Positions 22,923 through 34,006 of a stretch of 64,000 bases of DNA are shown here, piece after piece. Both the position numbers and the translations under genes were made by a program. This stretch comes from Glebionis coronaria (taxonomy: Eukaryota; Streptophyta; Magnoliopsida; Asterales; Asteraceae). The notes beneath the pieces were generated by a model. The model was not told the DNA's origin. It was given only the letters and a program-made list of their open reading frames with translations, and made no database searches. Location of the stretch: positions 1,736,001 to 1,800,000 of the forward strand of contig JANFOE010000191.1 of the NCBI GenBank assembly GCA_025667525.1. The letters are read 5' to 3'. How positions within the stretch are numbered: position 1 is the first letter of the stretch; every line of letters starts with the position of its first letter.

Positions 22923-25126
22923 ATGGAATCGTTAAAATCGACACTTAAAGAGGGAGACTTGCATCGAATGCACGACACGGCTAGAGAAAGTGGTATAAAT
23001 TCATTTCAATTGCTTCAATATCATCTTGTTACTCTTTCACGGCTTCAAGGAGGGAGTGAATTTATGACTATCTTTGGACAAGATCGTCATATATTTATCA
23101 ACTCAATTTTTACCACTTTGACCCAACTCGCCGAGCAACTCAACCATGGAAACTTTAATCACTCTGCATCGGCACTTGCATATAAGGCTCTTGTGACACA
23201 ACTCACGCCTTTCCTCCAATTCAATATCATCATGCCTGAAAGTTCAGTGATTTGCCAATCATTTCTTCGAGATACACATACCGAGTTTAGAGCTTTTCGT
23301 GATACAATATTGAAACTCATGACATCGGTCTCGTCTTCGATTTATGAAAGATCTCGACTTCAGCAAGGGTATGATAATGGAGTGAAAGACTCTTCGATGC
23401 AAGAGAAAACTGATCATACGGTTGAAAACTTGGAGCCTAACGATGCCAAGAGCACAGAATCAGGAGGACAACATGATGCCAGTGGCACGTCAGGGAATGT
23501 TCACGAGATTTCTCTTGATGACACCTTACCCATTTATGACGCAGAGCCTGCAAACATGGTACAATGTAATGTGGTTTATGATGTATATGCTGATGATATG
23601 CCGCATATTGAGAATTCTGAACCTAATTATGACAAACATGGGATGGAAACGAGTGATAGCAATACCACTTCTGATTCACCCGATGTAAGTCATAATGGGG
23701 GAGAGATTATTCAGAATGCTATAGTTCATCATGATAAATGCTTTATAACTGCCTCGTTAACTGATTCTGATTCCAAGATTAAAGAGCTCGAAACGATCGT
23801 AGCTCGGCAATCAAAAGATCTTGAGGATGCCAAACTTGAATTTTCTAAGAAAACGGACAAATTTGAAACATACTTGAAAAACTTGAAAAGTCAAACGTTG
23901 TTCTTGAAAGAAAATTGGATCAAAAAGTGTTAGATTCTAAAGCTGAAAAGGATAATCTTTTGAAACAAATTCAACTGCTTGAATCTAAGTTGGCATCCAA
24001 AGATAACTTGCTTAAAGAGAATGAGACATTAAAGGCTCAAGTACAAGAAAAGGTCTTTGCTATAGCCGCGTTGAAAAATGAATTAAGGAAAAATAGAGGA
24101 CCTAGTGTGGACACTAAGCTTGAAAAACCATCAATCTTGGGGAAACCGCCTACAAATCAGTTCGTCAGACAACCGATTGTCAGACAACCTACTGCATTTA
24201 GATCCGAGCGACCACAATCCTCGAGACCGCGGTTTGCCTCCCAAGTTGATTTGGTACATCTTTTTAGACCAGTCACTCCAGCAACTAGGCCCAATGTGAT
24301 CACTCCAGCTTTAGCAAGACCAAATCATATGATTGCCTCTAGTTTCCCTAAAAATACCAAGACCACGTCTAGAACTAGTTCAAATGACGTTTGCCATGAA
24401 TCTGATCTTAGGAAAGCTAAGCAAAAGACACATGTAATAGATAGGAATTTCAAACCTAGTCAGATGCCTTCTAGTTTACCCAACACTGCTAACCGTAGCA
24501 TGTCCAATCCTAGGAGCATCAATCAATCATCTAGGGATTCTAGATCTTACTCGGACATTAAATATGCTACTTGTAAAACATGTAGAAAATGTGTCTTTAC
24601 GGCAAATCATGATTCCTGTATCAAAAAATTGCTTAATGAGGTGAACTCCCGTGCTAGACTTAAATCCCAGTGGGTTGCTAAAATCAAACCCGTTGGCAAA
24701 ATGTGGCACCCCACTGGTAGAACTTTCACTCTTGTAGGAAACGAGTGCCCTTTAACTAGGATAGTCTCCGATTCTACTAAGTCTACTAGGGAGGAAACTG
24801 ATAAAGATGATACTTCACTTACGCCTAAACTTAAGGTTTTCTATAAAAGGAAACGTTTGCCAGCCAAGACTAGTGAATCATCTCCTCAGGTCGCCTCTGA
24901 AACAAGTAAAGCCAACTGTGAACCCCCATGTGCTTCTATAACTGATATCGCTAACCCACGTCAAAGCATGCAAATTCCTAATGAGATTGCAGGTACCAAA
25001 GTTGATGTTCCAAAAGAACGAAGCGGTCCAATCGTTGTGTACCGTTCAACTAAGGACACTCTTAGAGTTTGGTTGCTGAAGAAGCAGATATCAGAGAAAC
25101 AAATGTCTCAGGGGATTCATGGTTAA
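22923..25126 (+). pseudogene. gag: Element K gag-like protein, frameshifted
   Basis: The first reading frame starts at ATG 22923 (M-E-S-L-K-S-T-L-K-E-G-D) and stops at 23931-23933; the second is open from about 23890 to 25126. A single-base indel near 23880, in an A-rich stretch, best explains the break. The joined region holds a helical N-terminal domain, an acidic middle, a long coiled coil spanning the break (residues rich in K, E, L, heptad-like), a basic S/P-rich stretch, and a cysteine cluster C-x2-C-x2-C-x7-H-x3-C near 24570. Then comes W-H-P-T-G-R-T-F-T and finally L-R-V-W-L-L-K-K. I recall the coiled coil, the Cys cluster and the last two motifs from Asteraceae Copia polyproteins, where they precede protease and integrase. 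Here nothing of pol follows. Confidence 0.75.
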
Positions 25127-26160
25127 GCTGCACAAAGGACTTACAGTCACATAACAGACTGTAACTCGCTCTCAAAAGACAGGAAAGTTCATCCCGATGA
25201 TGACTTATCCTAAAAACGAGAAATTCATTTTTCTCGGGCATGAGCTTATGTTAAAAACATTCCACGTTTTTAAGCTCATGCACAATGGCTCATCGTTAAA
25301 TGTCAGACGATGACCCGTTCTTCAAAGGCAGGAAAGTTTATCGCCAATGGTAAACTTATCCTCATTAACGAGAAATTAAATTTTCTCGGACACGAGCTTA
25401 CGTTAAAACCATTCAAAGGTTTTAAGCTCGTGTACATGACTTACAGTTAAATGTCAGACTGTAACTCGAACTTAAAATAAAGGAAAGTTTATCTTTTATG
25501 ATAACTTATCATCTTAACGAGAAATTCACCTTTCTCGGTCATGAGCTTGTATTAAAACATTCGAAGTTTTAAGCTCAGAAAGGAAAGTGTATCTTTTAAA
25601 TAAGAGAACTTTTCCTCGTAACGAGAAATTAACCTTTCTCGGTCATGAGCTTTCCGTTAAAACAATCAAAGTTTTCAAGCTCATGAACACGACTTCTAAG
25701 TAAATGTCAGCTTAGGACTCGTCCTTCAGATAAAAGGAAAGTTTATCGCCGATGGTAACTTATCCTTAACAACGGGAAGTTTACAACTTCTCGGACTTGA
25801 GCTCGCTTTTAAGATATTCAACATCTTAAGCTCAAGTAATTGGTTTTCAAAACTTTGAACACAATTTTTCAAGAATTTTTCAAAAGGTTTTTCTAAATCT
25901 TTCAAAATTGTGTGTTCAAAACGTTTTGATAAAAAGAGCATGTCTTCTGGAATCGATAATATTTACGAACCTAGAAATGTCATTCAATAATGACACGGGG
26001 TTGTAAATAAAGTTCGAGCAGAAGTTCAAACTTTTAAAACATGCTCAAAATGGTTTGTAGTTATTTCTGACTGCAACCCGCTTTTCATAATCAAGTCAAG
26101 CATTTCACCGGAAAGCTTTGACTCAACAACGGGAATTAATTTTCTCGGGGACGTGACGAG
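25127..26160 (+). repeat. Hairpin-repeat array in place of Copia pol
   Basis: About 150-bp imperfect units are each built from up to four inverted repeats. The clearest marker is the CGAGAAA/TTTCTCG stem, starting at 25217, 25369, 25518 and 25622, and in variant form (CGGGAAG/CTTCTCG) at 25773 and at about 26130. Spacings are 152, 149, 104, 151 and about 357 bp. Other stems per unit are TTACAGT/ACTGTAA, AAGTTTA/TAAACTT and CATGAGCTTA/TAAGCTCATG with an inner AAAAC/GTTTT. Arms change together between units (see findings). No coding frame runs through it. It lies where pol would start and is probably transcribed as part of the genomic RNA. Confidence 0.8.
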
Positions 26161-28433
26161 GTGACCAACATTCGTGAACAAGAACCATGTGCTTCTTTCA
26201 TATGATGTTCTCCATTATTCAGGTCCAACCTCGTAAATTGCTAATCTTGTGAATACATTATCATATATTGATCTTTGCACGTGTTAAATACCTTACACTT
26301 GTGTTTAAAAGGTATTTAATTTACGTTTCAAGTACACCCTCATTAATTTGAGGGGGAGCTTGTGTAATTCATGAAGATAATTGGATTTACATTTTTCTTC
26401 CCAAATTTTCTTAAAATGCTATTAAATCAATTGATATTAAAAACATTGATTGAGTTAATATTTTTAATATGGGGGAGAAAATGTGATTTAATATGGGAAA
26501 TGATTAATCACAAATGGTTTGACTTAACGTGCTAGCTCATCCCGACATGTGCGAAATGTTTTCGGATATCGTGGCATATGTTAAGGGGGAGCAAAATGGA
26601 TTTGCACTTCAAAATGGATTTCATGGTGATTTATACTTACCCGCAACCCATTTATTTCACGACGATGAAGATTGTGGTGACATAAGGATGGTAGGATAGG
26701 TTAAAGTCCAATGATTTCTCTAGAACCGGAGGAATCTTCCCAAGGACATTACATAGCTAGAAATAGTAGTCCTTAGGAAAGATGGAGAAAGATTGTGAAC
26801 GTAGTTGAATGCCGACCAAGTACTTAAGTTAGCACTGGAACAATCACAACAAGGTGCTAGTTATGACGTATTGGTAAGCATTGAAGGGGTTGAAGAATGA
26901 AAAAGAATTGTAAAGATAAAGGGTGTAAAGAAAGAAGCCCTCCTTACAACTTAGGCAGAAACCGGGTCAATTCATATGCTATTGAGATCATTTTAATGAT
27001 TCTTGATATTGAAGATAGACATCATGGACCCAGTGATGCAAGGCACAACCCATCCCAGCTAACTCAGATATCTCTTAAAAGATATTTGTTTTAATCACAC
27101 GGAGACAACACATTATCTATTGATTTATTCACTCCGAATAAATTGGTATTGAAAAGGTGGCACTCCTCTCCAGCCTCCGATCACTAAAAATCCAAAATGC
27201 ACGATCGAGTCTAGAGCCATTTGAGATCATCAAATATCTCATTAGGACACACTTTCATATTTACTTGCTTCTTCACACACTGTGAAAAGTAAGAAAGTTC
27301 TTAAGAGTCCTACGCAAAATCTTCATGATCTTGCCTGAACATCCGAGTAATACGAAAGTATTTACAATGAAGATGGAAATCCTTCTTGAGCGAATATCAA
27401 AAAGCTCATGGTAGGTGACTTGTGCGATTCTTTATGAATCAAACTTGTGATAACTGGAAAGCAACAGTGGTTTAATTCTTAAATGAATTTAAACACGTTC
27501 CAGGCCTCTACGCATTATCATATGATCTTGCCAGAACACTCAGAGTGACTCTTTATTGATCACAGTGACGAGTGGAAATCCTTCTAGTGTTAACATCAAA
27601 CAACACTTGGTAGGTAACTTGCAAGATTCTTTATGAATCAAGCTAGTGACAACTGGAAAGCAACGATGGTGCGGTTCTTAATTGAACTTCACTTGTTCCA
27701 GGAACATGAATTGACGGCTTCAAATCATGCGGATAATATTATCCAAATGATTCACTCTTTACGTTCGCAGTCAGCTTTGGACGGTCGAGTAAAGAGAACG
27801 GGTTTACCCGCGAAATCTTGTCAAGGAGGTTCTTTGTTGAAACTACCTGTCACAAGTACGATATCTAATATCGTCCAACGGTCTTCACCGACCGGAGGTA
27901 AAATGCTACCGAATTAGAATGAAATGTTCAAGGCCATTTCATCCGTGTATATGGTTTGTTGCTAACTGTCTTATGCAACGTAACAAGAAGGTGGCATTGC
28001 GGTGTATAATCCAGAAGAAGTCGTCACCACATGCTTATACTACATACACTTAGTACTTCAACAAATTCAAGAAAGTCTGAAGGTCAAGTCTTCCGCTGTA
28101 TCAAACTCTGAAGCTTTCAAGAATTTAAATGTATAAGTATGTGGAACATGAAGTCACGAAGAGGCAAATTTCACAAGTGATGAATGCACAAGGTCAAGGC
28201 AAGGAAACATGCTCAAGACTAAAGTCAAAGATCACATCAAGCATATTCACAAGAAAAAGATCGAAGACTCAAGCATAGTATGCTAGGTTTAAGATTTTGT
28301 AAAATGGTGTGACCTCCCTTAGGGGGAGATTGTTGGAAATGTATTTTCCCAAAGAAAGTCTCGGTCACATCATTATTAGCATAGATCACGAGCTATAGAA
28401 TATTTAGAACATTGTAACTTGGAGCGACCTCCC
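26161..28433 (+). other. Element K 3' non-coding region, rich in inverted repeats
   Basis: No pol remnant or supported ORF is seen in 2.3 kb. Perfect inverted repeats include TTAAATACCTT/AAGGTATTTAA (26284-26294, 26309-26319), CTCTTTAC/GTAAAGAG (27755-27762, 27789-27796) and the 14-bp palindrome GGATAATATTATCC (27731-27744). Polypurine-tract-like GGGGGAG sites occur at 26352, 26471, 26585 and 28321, besides the true one. A tandem duplication is annotated separately. Confidence 0.75.
27308..27705 (+). repeat. Imperfect tandem duplication of about 199 bp in element K
   Basis: Copy one is about 27308-27506 and copy two about 27507-27705. Both contain ATGATCTTGCC, GGAAATCCTTCT, GATTCTTTATGAATCAA and AACTGGAAAGCAAC in the same order with a constant offset near 199 bp. 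The copies are clearly diverged, so the duplication is older than K's insertion. Confidence 0.75.
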
Positions 28434-28445
28434 TTAGGGGGAGAT
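28434..28445 (+). promoter_or_regulatory. Polypurine tract of element K
   Basis: TTAGGGGGAGAT abuts the 3' LTR at 28446. The same 12-mer followed by TGTTGGAAAT also occurs 115 bp upstream (28319-28340), giving a duplicate of tract plus LTR start. Confidence 0.85.
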
Positions 28446-28767
28446 TGTTGGAAATACGTTTTTACGTATTTATGAAGGATCGATCGCTCCAACGATATAT
28501 TATTGTATTAGGCTCGTGATCCAATTTGTACTAAATATAGTCCATATAGCCCACATGTAGGATGGGCTATATATACCCCTCCTAGCATGTTAGGAGGGGT
28601 GGTTCATTCATTTACAACATTTCATTAATCTAATCTCACTTTCTCTCTCTACTTTTCTTTCCTCTCCTTTCTCTCTCTACACCACCATCTCCTTCTTCCC
28701 CATTTCCACCATCAAATCCTTAGATCTATCCATCATTTATCAAATCCTTAGATTCCGTAGACCTTCA
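28446..28767 (+). mobile_element. Element K 3' LTR
   Basis: This 322-bp LTR is identical to the 5' LTR except at four positions (three G/A and one T/C). All three inverted repeats noted in the 5' LTR keep their arms intact here. Confidence 0.93.
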
Positions 28768-28772
28768 GTTTC

Positions 28773-29646
28773 CATACTCTTTAGATGGACCCGCAAAAAA
28801 TTGGCTTGAGAAAGAACCGCCAAATTCGATTTTGACATGGGCCGATCTCGTTTCTAAGTTTGTGAACAAGTTTTTTCCACCATCTAAAACAACACATTTG
28901 AAAAATGAGATTTCACGATTTGTGCAAAGAAATAATGAAAGTTTTTAAATGGCATGGGAACGCTTTAAAGAAATGTTACATGAATGTCCACACCATGATT
29001 TTTCGGAATTGCATCAAATTCATACTTTTTATAATGGGCTTAATGATCATGAACGAGATTATTTGAATGCCGCGGGTGGTAATTTTTTGTGCAAGACGAC
29101 AAAGGAGGCTTTGAAAATCATCGAGAATAGATCTAAGGTTTATAGCCCTCGTAACACACCGAGTGTTGCCAATTTGGGTTCGTCATCATCGTCTCGTAGC
29201 ATTAATGCCTTACATGATGAAGCTAATGAGGAAAATCGGTTTTTTGATAGATTTGCTAATCTTATGTCCCATTGGACAGCTCAAGAAGCTTCAAATTCCG
29301 CTTCGGTTAAAGCGGTTGCTAAGAGTTGTTTGTCTTGTGGTGGAGCTCATGATCTTTCCGAGTGCATTACTGCGGATGGTAACACTTCGAGTGCTTATGT
29401 AGCAACGAGAACTTACAACCAAAATGGTCAAGGTTCCCGCCAAAATCAAGCTCCACCAAATCAAAATGCTAATAATTATCGAAACAACAACCAAGGTGGT
29501 AATTACCAAGGCAATTCACGTAACTACAACAAGGGGAATTATCAAAATGGGATGGACAAGTCACTAATCAAAACCAAAACCGTGATTTTCAAAACACTAC
29601 ACAAGGTTTTCAAAATGCTCACACTAAAAATCTTAAAGGAGAGTTT
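28773..29646 (+). pseudogene. gag: Element E gag, central part, broken
   Basis: This continues E's gag after Copia element K: F-P-Y-S-L-D-G-P-A-K, LTWADLVSKF, MAWERFKEML, zinc knuckle CLSCGGAHDLSEC, then Q/N-rich repeats. A TAA at 28946-28948 replaces the serine codon before MAWERF. A one-base loss near 29549 (GGGATGG for GGGAATGG in F) shifts the frame; the correct frame is taken up again in the ORF that is open across 29647. Confidence 0.88.
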
Positions 29647-32600
29647 TTGGATTATGCTAAAGCAAATGATGCTAAATTTGATAACATGCAACGTGAGATG
29701 ATTAGCTTAAGATCCGAGTTGAAAAACGAGCTAAAAAATGAACTTGCTAATGAACTTAAAACTCATGCAAATAAAATGGAAGGAAATGTCCAACGTCTTC
29801 AACAGAACCAACAAAAGATGGAATTAGGACAACATGAGATTAAGCAAGAGTTATTGAAAGCGGATGCTAGGCAATCAAAATTTGAGGACCGAATGGCTAA
29901 GATGTTTGAGGCAATCATGTGTAAAACGTCTTCCTCGGGTGGTCTTCCTAGTGATACCATTGCAAACCCGAAGGGAGAAATGAAGGTTATTACTACACGA
30001 AGTGGTAAAACTTTCAAGGAACCAATCTCTCGTCCAAGTACTTCAACGGAGAAGGAAATCGAGAAAGAACCCGAGGTGATGGTCGAAAAGGAGCACATTA
30101 CAATCCCACGAAGTACCGCTCATACCACACCTACGGTTGAACCAATACCAATTGTGGAACCCGAGTTTCCAAGGCCGTTGCCTAATGACCAACCCACACC
30201 ACCTTTACCCTACCCTTCGAGACTAAACAAAGAGAAATTGCAAGAACGTAACAAACAACAAATCGAGCTTTTTATAAGGATGTTTCAACAAGTGCATTTT
30301 GATGTGAGTTTAGCCGACGCATTGTTATATATACCTCGTTTCGCCTCCACTTCTAAAAGTATGATGAGCGATAAGGAAAAGCTTTCAAAGCTTGCTAATT
30401 GTTCTTCGGTTTATCTTAACCGCATACCGGAAAAAGTTGGTGACCCCGGAAAGTTTCTCATTCCTTGTGACATACAAGATATGAAAGAATGCCTCGCCTT
30501 GACCGATCTTGGTGCGAGCATTAATTTGATGCCATTTTCCATTTGGAAATCGCTTTCGCTTCCGGCTCTTATTCCTTCGAACATGTCTATCGAGATGGCC
30601 GATCATTCTACGATTTTAGCTTGTGGAGTAGCCGAAGATGTTTTCTTGAAAGTGGGGAAGTTCTACTATCCCGTTGATTTTATAGTAGTTGACATCCCCG
30701 CGGATCCTCAAGTTCCTCTAATTTTAGGTCGTTCATTTTTAGACACTTCGAGATCGCTTATCGATGTTCATGCGAGAACTATCACTTTGAGATTCAACGA
30801 AGAGGAACTTGTTATAAACGCTACTCAAAACTCGAAACCTTCTCATGTTTATGCAATCGCTACCATCAATCACATTGACATCGTTGATGTGGTTTGCGAT
30901 GAGTTTTCACAAGAAGTATTAGGTTTTTCCGATAGCTCGTCAAGTGGCAATCCCACTATTTTGGATCCGATTCTTGCTAATTCCACACCAAATCTCACTC
31001 CATTCCAAGGAGGCGATCTCACTTCAATTGAAGTCGACAATGAAGATGAGGTGTTGATTAATGATGATACTTCTATTCCACCATTTCTTCCGCCGATGGA
31101 AGTTATGAGTGTTGAACCAAAATCTTCAATCGAGGAACCACCTATCCTTGAATTGAAAGATCTTCCTTCCCACCTTGAATACGCATTCTTGGAAGGTGAT
31201 GACAAGTTGCCGGTTATTATTGCAAGAGGTCTTGCTAATGATGAAAAAACCGAGCTCTTGAAAGTTCTTAAGGCTCATAAAGGGGCGATTGCGTGGAAAA
31301 TATCCGACATTAAGGGTATTGACCCAATATTTTGTACTCACAAGAATTTAATGGAGGAAGACTACAAACCCGCAATTCAAAGTCAAAGAAGGGTGAATCC
31401 CAAAATTCACGATGTCATTAAAAAGGAGGTCCTTAAACTCCTTGACGCGGGAATGATTTATCCTATATTCGATAGCCCATGGGTTAGCCTAATCCATTGT
31501 GTCCCTAAAAAGGGAGGAATGACCGTTGTGCCTAATGAAAACAACGAGTTAATTCCCACTCGTGTTGTGACCGGTTGGGGGTTTGGTATTGACTACCGAA
31601 AGTTAAATGACGCCACTCGTAAAGACCACTTTCCTTTGCCCTTCATGGATCAAATGTTGGAGCGACTCGCGGGAAAGGAATTCTATTGCTTTTTAGATGG
31701 TTTTTCCGGTTACTTTCAGATCCCTATCGACCCTCGTGATCAAGAGAAGACTACGTTTACGTGTCCTTATGGAACGTTCGCTTATCGTAGGATGCCTTTC
31801 GGACTTTGTAATGCACCGGGTACGTTTCAATGGTGTATGATGGCGATTTTTCACGATATTATCGAGAAGTCGATGGAAGTGTTTATGGATGACTTCTCGG
31901 TGTTTGGCAATTCGTTCACGTCGTGTTTATCTAATCTCAAGCAAATGTTAAAACGTTGTGAAGAAACCAACCTTGTGCTTAATTGGGAAAAATGTCATTT
32001 TATGTGTAAACAAGGAATCGTCTTAGGACATAAGGTGTCGAAGGCGGGGATTGAGTTCAATAAAGCTAAGGTAGACGTCATCGCCAAGTTACCTCATCCC
32101 AAAACCGTTAAGGGAGTTAGGAGTTTCCTAGGCCACGCGGGCTTTTATCGTCGTTTCATCAAAGACTTTTCGAAAATCTCTCGACCTATGACACACCTTC
32201 TCGAGAAGGATGCTCCTTTTAACTTCAATGAGGATTGTGTTAGAGATTTCGAAACTCTCAAAAGGAAACTTACCGAAGCTCCCATTCTTGTTGCTCCTAA
32301 TTGGGAATTACCCTTTGAAATCATGTGCGATGCAAGTGATTATGCTATAGGGGCCGTCTTAGGGCAACGTTATGACAAGCATTTCCATCCTATCCACTAT
32401 GCTAGTAAGACGATGACCGAGGCTCAATTAAAGTACACCACAACAGAAAAGGAATTCCTTGTCGTGGTCTATGCTTTTGAGAAATTTCGACCTTATCTCG
32501 TCTTGACTAAAAGCATCGTGTATACCGACCATTCGGCTATCAAGTATCTCTTAGCTAAGCAAGATGCTAAGCCAAGATTGCTTCGTTGGATGCTCCTCCT

Positions 32601-32841
32601 CCAAGAATTTGATGTCACCGTGCTTGACAAAAAAGGAGCCGAGAATCTAGCGGCCGATCATCTCTCTCGTCTAGAAGATCCTCACAAAGATGTTTTCGAG
32701 AACAAGGAAATCACCGAAACATTTCCTCTCGAGACTCTCGGTGTAGTGAATTCTAAAGACACCACCTCATGGTTTGCCGACATTGCAAATTACCATGCGG
32801 GCAATTTCATAATCAAGGGTATGACGACACAACAAAAATGA
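29647..32841 (+). pseudogene. pol: Element E gag C-terminus, protease, RT and RNase H
   Basis: This is a long open frame of about 1064 codons. It starts in the gag coiled coil (MISLRSELKNELKNEL), followed by a P-rich linker. Protease has D-L-G-A-S-I-N-L-M-P near residue 287 and I-L-G-R-S-F. RT has IDYRKLND near 649, FPLPFMDQML, LDGFSGYFQI, PFGLCNAPGTFQ and the catalytic F-M-D-D near 745. RNase H has [14 protein letters not shown] near 890 and ends with AADHLSRLED. A TGA at 32839-32841, replacing an arginine codon found in A, separates it from integrase. The RT motifs fit the Athila lineage. Catalytic residues look intact in this stretch, but the upstream breaks and the stop make E defective. 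Confidence 0.9.
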
Positions 32842-34006
32842 AAATTCTTTGGTGACGTCAAGTTCTATTTTTGGGACGACCTTTATCTCTTTCGGGTTTG
32901 TGCGGATCAACTCGTTCGACGTTGTGTTTTTGGTGCCGAAGCTTCTAATATCTTTAGAGCTTGTCACGAGGGACCCACGGGTGGTCACCACGGTGCTAAT
33001 CTCACGGCTAAGAAAGTGTTCGATGCCGGTTTCTTTTGGCCTTCTATCTATCGTGATGCACACGCACTTGTGAAGTCGTGTGATTCGTGCCAACGTCAAG
33101 GAAAATCGTCTCAATGTGATGAAATGCCGCAAAACATAATTCAAGTGTGTGAGATTTTCGACATATGGGGAATAGACTTTATGGGGCCGTTCCCATCGTC
33201 TCATGGCAACAAATATATCCTCGTCGCGGTGGACTACCTTTCTAAGTGGGTGGAAGCTAAGGCTTTGCCTACTAATGATGCTCGTGTGGTAGTGAAGTTT
33301 TTGAAGCAACTATTCTCTCGGTTCGGAACCCCTCGTGCTATTATAAGCGATCGTGGAACCCATTTTTGTAATGACCAATTCGAAAAGGTTCTAAAGAAAT
33401 ATGGAGTTACTCATCGTCTTCCTACGGCTTATCACCCGCAAACGAGTGGGCAAGTCGAGGTTTCGAACCGAGCTTTGAAGAGGATTTTAGAGAGGTCAAT
33501 TGGAGAAAACCGTGCTTCATGGTCCGACAAACTTGATGACGCTTTATGGGCCTTTAGGACCGCTTATAAGACACCTATCGGTTGCACTCCTTATAAGTTA
33601 GTCTATGGGAAGAATTGTCATTTGCCCATTGAGTTGGAGCACAAGGCATATTGGGCCCTTAAGCATGCAAACTTTGACTTGAAGACCGCGGGAGATCACC
33701 GGAAAATACAATTGAATGAATTGGATGAATTAAGAGATAATGCTTATGAAAATTCACCGGGTTTTTAACGTTGGTGATCAAGTGTTGCTTTTTAACTCTC
33801 GACTTAAGATATTTTCCGGGAAATTGAAATCTCGTTGGTCGGGTCCGTTCACCATTACACAAGTGTTTCCTTATGGGACCATCGAGCTAGCTCAAGATGA
33901 TGGTCCTAATTTCAAGGTGAATGGACACAGGCTTAAGCACTACTTTGGTGGGGAAATTCCTTCAATGGTTGCCCTCGACCAAGTCACCTTCCCCAATGAT
34001 AATTAG
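32842..34006 (+). pseudogene. pol: Element E integrase, C-terminally shifted
   Basis: It is in frame with RT apart from the TGA just before it. The zinc-binding HHCC module reads [11 protein letters not shown] then C-D-S-C. The catalytic core has D in GIDFMGPF, D in ISDRGTHF and E in GQVEVSN, so the D,D,E triad is complete. Compared with A, 50 bp are missing near 33757 (after ENS), shifting the frame. The C-terminal part ([19 protein letters not shown]) reads in the frame open at 33740-34006. No chromodomain is seen. Confidence 0.88.

Larger units (their letters stand above)
22060..28767 (+). mobile_element. Element K: non-autonomous Copia-type retrotransposon, gag but no pol
   Basis: This 6708-bp element has 322-bp LTRs at each end, differing at only 4 positions by my count. 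The primer site is initiator-tRNA-Met-like and the polypurine tract is typical of Copia. The interior holds a frameshifted gag-like ORF of about 730 codons, then 3.3 kb without protease, integrase, RT or RNase H. In that space are a hairpin-repeat array and further inverted repeats. It is the youngest insertion here judged by LTR identity, and must have used enzymes supplied in trans. Confidence 0.9.

Noticed and set aside
25127..26160. Regularly spaced repeats that at first suggest a CRISPR array.
   Set aside because: The genome is eukaryotic, units are imperfect and contiguous without unique spacers of constant length, and the array lies inside a Copia element.
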